A DNA stretch of 64,000 bases, taken from contig CM060947.1 of assembly GCA_030765055.1 (NCBI GenBank), forward strand, positions 48,974,047 through 49,038,046, written 5' to 3'. This DNA comes from Mantis religiosa (Eukaryota; Arthropoda; Insecta; Mantodea; Mantidae). The notes below the pieces were generated by a model. That model saw only the letters and a program-made list of their open reading frames with translations, was not told where the DNA came from and did not search any database. Shown here one piece after another: positions 32,520 to 44,229 of the stretch (its first letter is position 1; the number at the start of each line of letters is the position of its first letter). A program made the translations under genes and the position numbers.

Positions 32520-33797
32520 CCTGCTCAGGCTACACCAGTAGTTCCTGTGTTTCTGTGTTGGAAGTAGAGTATCTAACAAAAGAAATAATAACTGCTTTGG
32601 AAAACAAAGAAAGTATGTCCATAGTATTGTGTGATCTCACTAAAGCTTTTGACTGCATATCACATAAACAACTCTTATGTAAACTGGAGCACTATGGGAT
32701 TAGAGGCGAAAACACAAAGCTAATCAAGTCCTACTTAAATAACAGAAGGCAAATGGTTGCTACTGCAAACAAATGTTCAGAGGTGTGGAAAATAATCAAT
32801 GGAGTCCCTCAAGGGTCTACCTTAGGTCTGTTTCTTTTTATTTTATTAATCAATGACTTGGCATATAATTTGCCAGAAGACCTAATTATGTACGCTGATG
32901 ATACAACTTTAATAACATTGCACTCAGATCATAGTCAATTAAAACTTTTAGAACTACATAACTTTAATACTGCAAAGAACTGGTTTACTGCTAATAAGTT
33001 AATATTAAACAAACAGAAAACTCAGCATTTTACATTTAGTTTGTCAGATATGAGGGTAAATGAACTGCCATTTGTTAAACTCTTGGGTTTCTGCCTAGAT
33101 TCAAAACTTGGATGGAAAAAGCAAGCTGAAAATGTGTGCACTAAATTATCCAGAGTAATCTTTACTTTTAGGAAGCTTAAGTCACTCGTGTCACTAGATA
33201 CTCTCAGACAGGTATACTTTGCATTATTTGAGGCACACATAAACTATGGAATACATTTATGGGGACATTCTTCCGAGGTTCATAAGATTCTTCTATTGCA
33301 GAAGAAGGCACTACAAATACTTTTAAATAAAAATAGCAAAGAACCATGTAAACCACTATTTATTTAACTGGAGATTATGACCGTGTACAGTCTATATACA
33401 GATCATTAATTTATATCAGAACAAATATTAACCAATATTCTCTCAGGACTGATCACCATAATTTCAACACAAGAAATAAGCATAAATTAGACTATCCAAG
33501 ATGCAGATTAGCTCTTAGTGCAAATACTTGTCTTTATAATGGTATTAACATGTTCAACAAACTACCTGAGGCAGCAAGAGTAGTCCCAAGTAATAGACTA
33601 AAATTATGTATTCACAACTGGCTATTAAATAGGCCATTTTATTCAATTAACGAATTTATGGATAGTACTGTTGACATTACTCTGTAATTTAAATTTATGT
33701 AATCTGTAGCCACATACGTAATTATTGTTTTATATATTTTAGTATTGTAATTATGACGATGTCATTTCTGGATGTATTCTGGTCTCTGACAAATAAA
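32520..33797 (+). pseudogene. CR1/Jockey-like LINE reverse transcriptase, 5'-truncated
   Basis: The open frame 32555-33367 starts inside reverse transcriptase: SIVLCDLTKAFDCISHKQLL, VPQGSTLGLFLFILLINDLA and IMYADDTTL (YADD active site), then the thumb region LGFCLDSKLGWKKQ and LRQVYFALFEAHINYGIHLW. After a stop at 33365 the same frame family continues to FNKLPEAARVVPSN and FYSINEFMD near 33660, the usual C-terminus. The endonuclease and N-terminus are missing. The 3' end runs into (GAT)n and (TTA)n. The clade call rests on general layout without RNase H. Confidence 0.82.
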
Positions 33798-33957
<160 letters not shown>

Positions 33958-34955
33958 GACAGCCTAGGCAGGATTGGGCCAAATAGACTGCCAACTTCAT
34001 GCGCACAGCAGAGGTGAACAAATTATCTAGCCTATATGGGGAGATGTGGTCAGCACTATGCTACTCCAGTCAGATGTGGGTTTCCAAAATTCACATATAG
34101 ACTATTATATATTGTAGCTCCTCAAATTCTAGCTGAATAGGTATTGATCCTATACATAGACCAAAAACCTTCACCCCATTGAATGGGCTTGAAACCACAT
34201 GCATTCCCTGACTGGGAACTGTAGCATACATCACAATGCAAGATGTCTGCACAGTTAGGCAATGTTTCAGAGATGATCCTTCCTCTTAATTTGAATGTGT
34301 CATAGTCAGCATTTGAATATCTTAGGTGCAGATGCTGCTTACAGCATTCTTAACTTAAAGTGCAGAAAAACCAAGACAATATGGAATCGAAAGCAAATTA
34401 ATACACCCTGATTTTAACCATTTTAAGCCTGATTTTTATCACAACTTCCATCTCAATAATCTGTTGCTGTAATAAATTTAGCAACTCTGGATAGAAAGTT
34501 TACAACATACAGTAAGACACAACAAGCAAACATACAACATCTTATACACAGCAGCCATCTTTAGACAGTGATTGTATAGTTCAAAACACAGAAGACAGAC
34601 ACACTAAACAAAAATAACAAAAACATCTAACATTTAGTGAACACATACTAATTTTACGGAAGATTTGTCATTTTGTTCAGAACATATAACATTCAGTCTC
34701 AATTTATTATATTTTGCTCAGCCAACGACAAATGCGACAGATGATTTGGGATTACACACTTACAGACAACACGGTTGCTGTCAAAAAATCAACAAATACA
34801 GTATCAAAGAACACATAACATAAGAATGGAACCTTATCCTGGTAACCCCAACAAAAATTTGAAGCTAAAACCATTCAGCAGCAATTTCAAAAACATGGGA
34901 GAGACTGGCAACACACCTAGTACCATTATTTATACTCTATTCAGGACAAGTGATT
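33958..34955. other. intronic sequence, no gene recognised
   Basis: Nothing recognised apart from a somewhat GC-richer first 120 bases that may be part of an unknown repeat. Confidence 0.4.
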
Positions 34956-35049
34956 CTAATATAAACAAACAATGAAAAAAACTATATACAAATATAATTT
35001 GTAACTTAAAAAACTTATAACAAATGATGACTGTTTTCTTACAAATTGA

Positions 35050-35775
35050 CTAGGGTATTTACAGGAAGTCTACTCATATCGATAATTACATAAAAAATAA
35101 AAGTTTTAACCCATTTTCATATAAATTTGCTGTTTTCAATAGTTTGATTTATAGACTAATAAATATACCAATGAATAAAGAGGAATTTAATAAAGAATAT
35201 AAACATATTATTAATAGTGCTTTAATTAATGGTTTTAATAAAGACTTTATACATAAAAAATTGAAAAATTTAAATATCAAAAAACTGTTAATGATATTTT
35301 TACCCTTAAAAAAATAAAAGAAGATTATAATTTTAAAAGATTTACTTTCCATCTTTTGGTTGATAAACATTTTCAAAATTTTTTTAAACAGTTTGATTTA
35401 ACTTTAGTTACTCAAAATACATATAGTATTAAAAATTTATTGCATTTCTCTATAAAAGATAAAATTCCTGATTGTAAAAAATCTGGTATTTATCAATTTA
35501 ATTTTTCAATTGTGATAAAGATTATATTGGAAAGACAAAATAATTTAGAAACCAGAATGAAAGAGCATTTTCGTAATATTAGGTATAAACAAACTGATAA
35601 ATCAGCCGTAGCAGATCATTTTTGGTCATTTAATCATGAAATAAATCCAGAAGTTAAATTATTAAAACAATTAAATGGTCCGATAGATTTAATGGTTTGG
35701 GAAAAGATATTTAATTTAAAAAATAAACATCGCGTAATGATATCGAGATTTTACTGTATTGGAACACCACAGTGA
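35050..35775 (+). pseudogene. PLE-C linker and GIY-YIG endonuclease
   Basis: Starts inside the post-reverse-transcriptase linker (YIKNKSFNPFSYKFAVFNSL, then YRLINIPMNKEEFNKEYKHI). A shift near 35290 precedes RFTFHLLVDKHFQNFFKQFD and KSGIYQFNFSIVIK (GIY). Another shift covers the YIG segment, then TRMKEHFRNIRYKQTDKSAV and ADHFWSFNHEIN with the catalytic-domain Glu/His region. The frame ends in ISRFYCIGTPQ, which is PLE-B terminal-module sequence, not the normal PLE end. Codon use is extremely AT-biased compared with other PLEs here. Confidence 0.75.
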
Positions 35776-35823
35776 AGCAAAATAATTATTAATTTATAGA
35801 TGAGTCGTATTTATTACACAATA
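35742..35823 (+). repeat. PLE-B terminal module (head joined to inverted tail)
   Basis: ATCGAGATTTTACTGTATTG...GTGAAGC is the PLE-B head. It is followed within a few bases by AGATGAGTCGTATTTATTACACA, the complement of the PLE-B tail. The same join, in opposite orientation, is at 51045-51122. No PLE-B coding sequence is present. Confidence 0.65.
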
Positions 35824-35870
35824 GTGACATCTAGTGACAGTAACATTAACGAGATAGTTGATGGTTCAAG

Positions 35871-35905
35871 CTGATGATGTGAATGAGATATTCACAAAAT
35901 CAAAA
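35871..35905 (+). ncRNA. hammerhead-ribozyme-like motif in PLE-C
   Basis: Intact CTGATGA core strand followed by stem II GTGAAT/ATTCAC with loop GAGAT, then AAAATC in place of GAAAC. It sits just inside the right terminal repeat of PLE-C. Confidence 0.45.
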
Positions 35906-36087
35906 TCACTAGTCAATTTGTAAGAAAACGGTCATCATTTCTTTTAAGTGAAGTTTTTTAAGTTACAAATTATTATATCTGTATATATTTGTTTGCTTCA
36001 CCGTTAATAGCTTCATATTTTATGTATTGAAAAAACTATTTGTAATTGAACATGAGTTGAAGAATTCAATGTCATGCTGGCATGTTG

Positions 36088-36165
36088 GTCATAGTAGCTC
36101 AATGGTTAAGAGCAGCCAGATGAAGACTGGAAGATCTGTGGTTCAAATCCCAGCTATAGCATTGA
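36088..36165 (+). repeat. tRNA-like SINE head (family S2)
   Basis: A-box-like TAGCTCAATGGTTAAGAGC and B-box GTGGTTCAAATCCC at tRNA spacing. The acceptor arms pair poorly, so this is a SINE relic and not a working tRNA gene. Flanking AATTCAATG and CATTGAATT form a short inverted repeat. Confidence 0.55.
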
Positions 36166-36199
36166 ATTTTTTAAGTCTGACTACCCTTTCGTAGAAGTA

Positions 36200-36998
36200 C
36201 TTGTTCCCATAACAAGCATGTTTTAGAATAAGAAATGACATATTAAATATTTTTGCCCGTCTCTAGTTATGATCTCCTTGCTGTTAAGGATATCACTAAA
36301 TTAACAGAAATAACGCATGCCTGTGAAAGATTTGCAGCCAAGTTGTAGACATGTTGATTATAAGTTCAGTTTTTTGGTAGACTCATAGTTGTCATGTTAC
36401 AGAAATGGCTGGAAAACAGCTTCATCTATCGGAGCTTAGATCTATGCTATGGGAAGTCCTACAAGGTTGAAACTCGATATCCTGGGGTTTCTCTACCTTC
36501 TCTAACATAAACCTGGAAGACAATTCAAGCAATATCATCATTTCTAATTCTGAACTGGTGTTGTGCCAACATCCAAAGACTCTGATTAAGTAAGCTTTTA
36601 AATAAAAGTATTTCATAACTTTTATCTATTTTTAATTAGTGAATATGATTTGTTTAACAATTACTGGGGTGAGTACAGTTGAACCTGATTTATACCTATC
36701 TCAAGGGAAAGAGGAAAGATTACTTGTAACTCAGAATTACTTAAAAGTGAGGTTTTGGTAATGCATCATATCTTTTTTCTTAAAAAAAAGTAATACGGTG
36801 GGCCTGCATGTGTAAACCTTAACAAATAATAAACATATGTACAAAGTGAACATTATTTACAAATTGGTCCCACTGTTGTGTTTAGTTAATTTCGCTTGTT
36901 TCAATTTTCATTCAATAAGTGCACACCACTCATTTTACAAACCATATTAATGAACTCAGAGCTTTTTCACTACAACTTTTTGCACTGATGTAATGAAT
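36200..36998. other. intronic sequence, no gene recognised
   Basis: Near 36675 the sequence CAGTTGAACCTGATTTATAC faintly resembles a pogo-type transposon end. No partner end was found. Confidence 0.35.
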
Positions 36999-36999
36999 A

Positions 37000-37195
37000 C
37001 ACAGCCTGCATTCGAGAGGTCCCAAGTTCAAATCTCACTCAGGGTGAGTTGTCTGGGTAACATTTTTTTCCAGGATTGTTTCTTATCCTGAAAGATGAAT
37101 GTCAAATAACTATGTTCTATGGACCCCTGGGCTCATTTGAGCATCATTTCACCCATTTCACTCTCGTCTGATATGACTTAACATTGGACGTAAAA
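37000..37195 (+). repeat. SINE family S1 copy
   Basis: Matches the S1 unit from the anticodon arm onward: GAGAGGTCCCAAGTTCAAATC, GGGTGAGTTGTCTGG, then TTTGAGCATCATTTCACCCA and GACTTAACATTGGACGTAAA with an A-rich tail. The first 30 bases are worn. Confidence 0.85.
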
Positions 37196-37479
37196 AAAAA
37201 GTAAAAAACTTGCATGCACACCTTTATGCACTAAATGCTTTACCCATTTTGTGATCCCCGTTATTGTCAGTATCTTGAAACTGTAAAGTATGCGCAATTT
37301 ATCTTGAGCGTTCTTCTCCCAAGTCCTCACTCGGTAGGTTTCGGCTAACTCCATAAACACAGATGACAACTCAGAAACATGAAATGTGCTATACTAGTAC
37401 ACTATACTAGTACACTCTGACATCTAGTGACTAATATGCTAAGCTTTTACGCACGCTCTTTGTTTTCTGTGTGCATTCG

Positions 37480-38385
37480 TTTTGTGCAAGTTTGAGGTTA
37501 ATTACTATAGCTCAATAGCTTAACCAGTTTATAATTATGGCTGAGGGCACACCAAACTCATCATATGTACCTTCCGAGCAACAAACTCCAACTCGGAAAC
37601 ATGCACGTACAGTCGTGCATAGTGATGGCCACAAAATAATAGCGAAAGTTGCGATATAGAAAAGGATAACAACCAGCTAATGTTTCCACTCAGCAAATCA
37701 ATAGAACGAGCTGCTGCTTACACAGGAAAAAGCGTCCGCACCGTCAGGCGTATTAAATCGTTTTGTACATCTCATCCCAATGAATCTCCAAAAACACCAG
37801 GAAAAAGCAGGTAAGACTGTGATCTGTGTACGCTAATGACTAATAGTGATCTTTTCTTTCTTCTTTTCCCTTCAATCCTTTCCTTTTTGGCTTCCTCCTT
37901 TTCCTCATATCTTTCTTTTTCTCTTGCTCTGAGCCCTTTTTATATTTCTACATAGCTTTCTATTTCCCTCCATTACCAAAGCTACACCAGTATTTAATAG
38001 AGGCCAACAAACCTAGGAGCAAGATTAACCTATGTTGTGCATGTTATAGTTCTCAAAAGTGGACACACTATTATTCGTTTACCTCCTTATAACTGTGATC
38101 TGAATGCAATTGAACTGGCGTGGGCAAAAATAAAGAACGTTTTCAGAGGACACAACGTTACTGGTGATGTCAGCCACAAATCTGCAGCAATCTTGCTATA
38201 AAAGCATTCTCTTCTGTAACTGCGACAGATTGGGCAGGATACTGCAAGAACTGGAAATGAAATATTGGAGAAATAATGGTGTAATTGAAAATGCAATTGA
38301 TGAAATTATCAACAGATCAGAGGATACTAGCAATGAAACTGATGCAGTGGACTCAGAAATTGAAGAATCACAAAGCGAATGAATG
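37480..38385 (+). pseudogene. IS630/Tc1-like transposase relic
   Basis: The N-terminal part (from ATG at 37536) reads MAEGTPNSSYVPSEQQTPTR, then after frame changes IERAAAYTGKSVRTVRRIKS, a helix-turn-helix. The centre is replaced or lost (about 37810-38030). The C-terminal part follows: LKSGHTIIRLPPYNCDLNAI, then ELAWAKIKNVFRG with the catalytic glutamate, and an acidic tail to 38380. The first two catalytic aspartates are absent. Same family as 7630-8075, with both copies sharing leader sequence at about 37480-37530. Confidence 0.75.
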
Positions 38386-38887
38386 AGTATTTATGGCTGT
38401 CATATTTGTTTACTGTTTTTATGTGTTGCATAAATAGTAAGTATATAAATATACAGCTTATAGGATCGAGTTCAATTTAATGTTTCTCCACAGATCTCAC
38501 ACTTGCGGTGCGTATCTTCGCTTATCTTACACACTATTTTGCTGAACTGTGTTTTTCAAGGTTGACCACACTGCAGAAACAAAAGAGCGTTAGCTCTCGC
38601 AACTTCCCCTCTACCCGCACTACCCCGTAAATCCAGCACTCTTATCTTGCGTGTACTGTAGTTCCCACACACAGCTGGATTGTCATCAAAATGTACGATG
38701 GTATCGAAATTTGCACGCTCCTGTAGAGCTAGTTCATTTATAGGCACAATTTTATCATTACAGGTACCACCCCATCTTTAAGATACCAGATTCAAAGTGT
38801 TTGATTGTGAAGGATGACACCTGCTTCCAGGAAGTCAATATAAATTCCATGCCTCATAGTAAGTTAATGGTAAAATTTTCATTTCTT

Positions 38888-39088
38888 CCTTTTTTTTTCT
38901 CTCTCTTTCCAATTTACGTCCTCCAACGTTAAGTCACATCGAGCTTAGAGTTACACGACATTTGTCTATAAGGATAAGGGAAAACCCTGGAAAAAAACCT
39001 TATTCAGGTAACTCACCCTGACCGAGATTCGAACTCGGGACCTCTTGAACGTGAGGCAGACATGCTACCATTTATGCTACCAAGGCAA
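38888..39088 (-). repeat. SINE family S1 copy
   Basis: On the minus strand: GCCTTGGTAGCATAAATGGT, B box GAGTTCGAATCTC, GGTCAGGGTGAGTTACCTG, CTCTAAGCTCGATGTGACTT and an ACGTAAATTGGAAAGAGAGA tail. One of the most complete copies here. Confidence 0.9.
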
Positions 39089-39180
39089 TTTCATTTGTAT
39101 TTCATTGAAAATTAATATTTATAACAATGAATTACATATAAATGCATTACATATAAATAAGGTTCTATTAACATGCTTCT

Positions 39181-39552
39181 ATACCTTGTTTCACGTAAGC
39201 TTGCCCAGTATCTCTCAACGGTCACGTGACCTAATCACCTCTCATTGGTTGCTATTGAGGTAATGACTGTCGTGCGGTAAAAATTAGTTCGTTATTTAAC
39301 ATGGTGATATATCATTATATGTTGGAAGAGAATTGTCAAATTTATATTTTCGTAACTGTTTTAATTATACCTTGTTTCACGTAAGCTTGCCCAGTATCTC
39401 TTAACGGTCACATGACCTAATCACCTCTCATTGGTTGCTGTTGTGGTAATGACTGTCGTGCGGTAAAAATGAGTTCGTTATTTAACATGGTGATATATCA
39501 TTATATGTTGGAAGAGAATTGTCAAATTTATATTTTCTTAACTGTTTTAATT
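39181..39552. repeat. tandem duplication of a 186-bp unit
   Basis: Two adjacent copies (39181-39366 and 39367-39552) differ at only a few positions. Each starts ATACCTTGTTTCACGTAAGC. It lies upstream of an IS630-like transposase relic, and TTTCACGTAAGCTTGCCC resembles in inverse a segment near 40715-40735, so it may be a duplicated transposon end. Confidence 0.9.
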
Positions 39553-39800
39553 AAATATATTATGCAACAGTTGATTTATCTGAAATGCATGTTAATTCTT
39601 AAACGAAGTAAAGAGCAGGTTCCTTTGCTCTCAAGCACATGGCACGATAGCACGTCATTTAGCGGTAATGGTGACATTTGTTTATATGACTTTTATCACT
39701 GACCTTGTTTTGAACTGGATTAGTCATGCATCGCCATTCGAGAGTGCGGGAGCTAAATTATTTTATTGATCGTTTACTGCGCATGTGCTTATTATATGTA

Positions 39801-40470
39801 TAATGGCAGAGTCTACCGCCAGTTTTTCGCTGAAGTATCGCAAGGATAATTATTTACAAACAGGCGAAAAAAGAATTGTGTTGCATGTGTTTAATGCACT
39901 CACAGAGAAGAATCCATCTTTGTCAGTGAGAGAAGTCGAACAGCTGTGCTCTGAAGTTACAGGTGTGAGTGTTAGATCCGTAGGAACATCGCGACATGAA
40001 ATTGAGGAAACCGGAAAACTTACCACTACAGGCAAAAGCAGGAATAAACAAAAGTGCGTGCTCGGAGAAAATACGTGAAAAGTGTTGTGTGTCGTCATGT
40101 GTGTAGTTTTTCTTTAGAAACGAACTCCCTAACATAAGTAACATTTCGTCTGCTGTAAATGAGGATGCAGATTTACCAAATTTCAGCAGATTGCTTATAC
40201 AGCTGGGATTTGTGAATGAAAAAAGAGGCAAGAAAAATGTGCTAAAAGACAGAGGCGATATTGCTGTGTGGCGAAGACGCTATTTAAGGACAACCACACT
40301 GCACCGAGATACAAATCGCTAAATATACACGAAGAACACACGAAAAGTAAAGTATGGTGTGACACGACTTTTAAGACTGAAAGACAAGCATTTTTGAAAA
40401 GTATGTGTGCTGGTTTAAAAAAATCCCAGTGGAAAAGGTCAAAGGCCTTTCATTATAAACTCTTTCAGTT
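39801..40470 (+). pseudogene. IS630/Tc1-like transposase, N-terminal and central part
   Basis: The first frame reads MAESTASFSLKYRKDNYLQT, then LSVREVEQLCSEVTGVSVRS, a winged-helix/HTH start. After a shift near 40050 come pieces equivalent to RHVCSFSL, FVNEKRGKKNVLKDRGDIAV and WRRRYLRTTTLHRDTNR, leading to the first catalytic Asp region (YTKNT for the usual YxDET), then SKVWCDTTFKTERQAFLK and GLKNPSGKGQR. It stops before the second aspartate. Compare 16792-17146 and 49280-49990 for other portions of the family. Confidence 0.7.
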
Positions 40471-40739
40471 TCATTGCTCAGTCATTCTGTTTCAATTTGC
40501 TCAGTTCATTATAAACTTGTATTTTTGCATGCCTTCATATCCTTATTTGTAGGATTTTTGTAGGATTTTATTTATCTTCCCGGCAATTATTACAACATTT
40601 ACTGCAGGTTTAAATGTGACGGGAAGGCACCGCCTATGGCCTATGACGCGAAAGCATTAGCCAATTAGGGCGAGGGGGAGGGTTGTTGAACGCGGAGTGA
40701 TACATTTCAGCGGGGCAAGGTTATATGAAACAGAGATTA

Positions 40740-42110
40740 AATTACATTTTTTTTGGGACCTGCAAATATTTATGTGTAAATATGAATTACATACAAATGG
40801 GTTACGTATAGAGCAGGTTCAACTGATTTCTTTAGAATACAGGGAGACAATGTGTTCCATGAGTTCAGATGCACAGCTGAATGTTCTTGACATATCAATA
40901 GCAGGTATACTATGTGTATTATTAATGCTGGGTTTATCATCTGGCGGGACAGGATACAATCTTGTTAAAAGAAGTTGTGACTAAAAGCTGCAGAAATGAA
41001 AACTATGTTTCTATTAAAATCTATACAGGTGACTGAAAACTCCAGGCCCTGGCACATAGAGGGATATTATACTTTGTCCAGGCTCACTTTCCAGCATTGG
41101 TACTGAATGGTAATTGCTCCAAGTTAATTGGCAGAGATTGCTCGACTCAGAGATAGGCAGTGTAGTTATAAAACTACTTTGTACCCTGGATACAGTTAAC
41201 TAATTCCTGAAAAAATATGTAAGTATAATATAATTCATGACTAGAACTTTAAGTCGTTCCAAATATTTTCTGATATACTTCTGCTATGCTGGCACATGAG
41301 TTACCAAACTTCAACTTCAACAAAAATGCTTGTGCTATTACTTTCGTGTTAGGAGGAAGCAGTATTATTTTCTGTGTTTGTTACAGCCTATAAACAAGAC
41401 GGAATTATGAACGTGAAAATACTGTCTATTGTTCAGTAAAGCTTATAAGCATATCATCTAATTTTGAAAGTACAGCATGTATTATCATAGTATTACCAAA
41501 GTTACAAGAAAATGCATCACTTCAAAGCTGCACCATTGAAAACAGTAAATAAATCTGCTGAACATAATGGACATTATTGGTTTAAATACATGTACATATG
41601 TTTAATGGTAGTTTTGATCTTAAAAGCCCTAATTATTGCTGTAATAGCATTCCTTGCACATTTCTAAAAGATCACTAAACATCCCTGCTTTTGTTGGTTA
41701 GAAATGGAAAGTATACTTAATATCTGAATAATGTGCAAAAATGTTACAATGAACTAATACTAAATGATGCACTAGCATACATAAATTTGTCTTTAACAAC
41801 ATAAATTATTATTTTAATTCCATAAAAATTTGGAAACTTTGCAAGTACAACTATAACTTTGAACAAAACTTGCCATCAGTTCATTAATAACATACATGGT
41901 ATTCATTTTTATCTGTGATTTTACTGCGCAAAATTTAACGCCACCAATGGCATTGCTGATGGAGCGAGTTTATATGTGATTCCCCTAGCAGCTTGTGATC
42001 GTATTTGATGTGCTGACAGCAGCTTTGAGGCCTCCCTCTACCAGCAGGTAAATACATATTTGAGAGGTGGGTCTGTCCATGTAATATGTTGTTGACTAAT
42101 GGCACTGGGG
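40740..42110. other. intronic sequence, no gene recognised
   Basis: AT-rich. 40766-40830 resembles 39108-39170 in direct orientation, possibly an old flanking duplication around the IS630-like element. Otherwise nothing recognised. Confidence 0.35.
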
Positions 42111-42111
42111 A

Positions 42112-42960
42112 TTAGTTGATTTGCATCATTTTCCCCCTAGCTTCCCAATATAAAGCCTGTAGCTTCCCACTTTTGAGACCATTACATTTGTCCAAATGGT
42201 GTTTGTTCATGATGACATCCTCTTTACAGATAGTACATTTGGGTGTAGGTATGCAGTGTATTTTATACAGGTGTTCTGCAAGACAATCATGGCCAGTTTC
42301 CATTCTAAATAGGGCCACTGTAGTTTTTCTTGGTAGTTTTTGTTTGTCAGTTTTGTCTCCAATGTTCTTATAATCCTTATCTTTTAGTTTATCTTCTTCA
42401 TCAAGTCTCTGCTGTCTTTTACAATGTAGCTTAATGTTGTTTAATTGTTTATTAATTTCAGTTTGTCTTAAGGGTTTTATATTTTGAATTGCACCTTTTT
42501 TTGCTAGTTGGTCAGCATGTTCATTACCTAAAAGTCCAACGTGGGCTGGAATCCATTGCAGGGTGACATGGTTTCTTGATTCGACAGCTTTAATTAAACT
42601 TCTTATTTCTTTGATGTTTCTTGTTGTTTTGTTTTTATAATTTACAATCCCATCTATGGCTGATTTTGAATCTGTTAAGATAACTATGTTTTGCTTTATG
42701 TACGGTCTGTACAGGACATTCTGCAGTGCTGCTTTTATGGCTGTTAGTTCTCCATCATAATGGTTTGAAGTTTCATCTAGTGTTAGATACTGTGCAAAAT
42801 GTTTGCAGTATACTCCTGCACCAGCATCTTGTTTGTTACTAAAGGATCCATCTGTATATATTTGGAGCCATTCTTTTTCTGGATATCTTTCATTTTCTGT
42901 GGCTATTGCTATTGCTCTCATTTCATCTGGTAAATTGTTTTGCTTATGTATTGTATGTAT
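42112..42960 (-). pseudogene. LINE C-terminal fragment with intact RNase H
   Basis: An uninterrupted frame of about 269 residues. RNase H residues are all visible: YTDGSFSNKQDAGAGVY (D), YDGELTAIKAAL (E), LTDSKSAIDGI (D) and LQWIPAHVGLLGNEHADQLA (D). It is followed by a linker, FRMETGHDCLAEHLYKIHC and a zinc knuckle CTICKEDVIMNKHHLDKC. The reverse transcriptase is missing upstream (5' truncation at about 43000). This layout belongs to RNase H-bearing LINEs such as the I group. The frame is surprisingly clean for a fragment, which suggests a recent insertion. Confidence 0.85.
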
Positions 42961-43009
42961 TTGCTTATGTCCGTGTAATATAGAGGTGCGTAATTTCGCC
43001 AGTGCGTAG

Positions 43010-44040
43010 ATATGATAACTGTTTTTAAGAAACTAAATACTGCAATGCAATGCACTGCAAAGATACGAAATGGTAAGTCAATGAACACTTATTTCACAAT
43101 AAACATCTGTTTTGCTGTTATAGAAGACATATATGCATATTGTAAACCTAACACATAAAACTGAAATATTTAAATTTTATCTCAATTACTTTCTATCACC
43201 CACGTTTCCTCACAAAGTAACTTTATTACAAACCAGAAAATTTGCAGAACATGTTCTGGGAATGAAAAATTAATTAGTGTTACAATATGTACAAAGCTTT
43301 CATCCAAGTCTGAACAAGAAAATATCTCTAGTACATAGTCTTATGTGTCAATTTTCTTATATTTCCTTTCTCTCTTCCCCTATCTCTATCGCAAGAAGGT
43401 ATGCTTGAGGCCTTTCTGTCATAACATTATTTATTGCTTCTAGATTGGAACCAGTCACTTTATAGCATCCAGTGTGTCTGTTTTCAAGTAACTGATCCTG
43501 TATCTTGGAAATGTTTGATGCACCCATTGGTTTTAAAAGACATAAGGATACCAACATTCAACAAAGATATTCCTATTTTTAATATTTGAAGTGATTCAAA
43601 TTTTAAGTTTTAATAAAATATGACTGAATAAATCTTTTAATAATCTGGCAGTTCTTAATATAAAACTGCAACAATACGACAATAAAGCCTGTACAAGTAA
43701 GCTTTGCTAAGAATTATCCACAACTATCCAATTTAAGCATCTCCTCCTCCTACACAAGTGCATTACAAAGTTAGCAGCAATCACATAGACTAAAAGAGGT
43801 TACACCAACCGATGTTAAAAATGTGCTAACATTATGTTAAAATTCTGTTTCATCAAGACTTTACGCAAACATCTTGTACGCAAACATCTTGTTTGCTAAC
43901 ATTAAGTTACAAATTTATATTTTACGTTATAATTGCCATGTTGCCTAATATCTTGTTTCTCTCAAAGACAACACCAAACAGATTTCGAGAAGGCAGTGAT
44001 GAAACTAAATAGCCTGAACATGCTCCTTTTACCTTTCCTG
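43010..44040. other. intronic sequence, no gene recognised
   Basis: A minus-strand frame at 43357-43557 has a protein-like composition (ISKIQDQLLENRHTGCYKVT) but no family I know and no clear splice sites. The rest is AT-rich. Confidence 0.3.
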
Positions 44041-44041
44041 A

Positions 44042-44135
44042 CATCCTATGGGAGAAGTTGTTGCAGGTGGCTAGAAGTTCTGATTTCGACAACACAGAAC
44101 TTCTAGCCACCAGCAACAACTTTTCCCAGAGGATG
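44042..44135. repeat. hairpin: 41-bp inverted repeat with 12-base loop
   Basis: Arms 44042-44082 and 44095-44135 differ at three positions. The right arm continues into a short open frame, RMTRESIEIFKEKKTSTEI, that resembles the end of some retroelement proteins. Confidence 0.85.
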
Positions 44136-44229
44136 ACACGAGAAAGCATAGAAATTTTCAAAGAAAAAAAAACATCAACAGAGATAACAGAAAGCAACTC
44201 CACAGTAGTTGGAAGACCCTACTCATAAA

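Larger units (their letters stand above)
34956..35990 (+). mobile_element. Penelope-like element PLE-C with inverted flanks
   Basis: The left flank (34956-35047) and right flank (35905-35990) are inverted repeats sharing TTTGTAACTTAAAAAACTT and TTTTCTTACAAATTGACTAG. Between them is the C-terminal part of a PLE protein in very AT-rich DNA. Inverted or direct terminal repeats are common in Penelope elements. A terminal module of PLE-B sits at about 35742-35823 within it. The start is 5'-truncated past the reverse transcriptase. Confidence 0.75.

Noticed and set aside
36088..36165. Functional tRNA gene
   Set aside because: A and B boxes are present but the acceptor and anticodon stems do not pair well.
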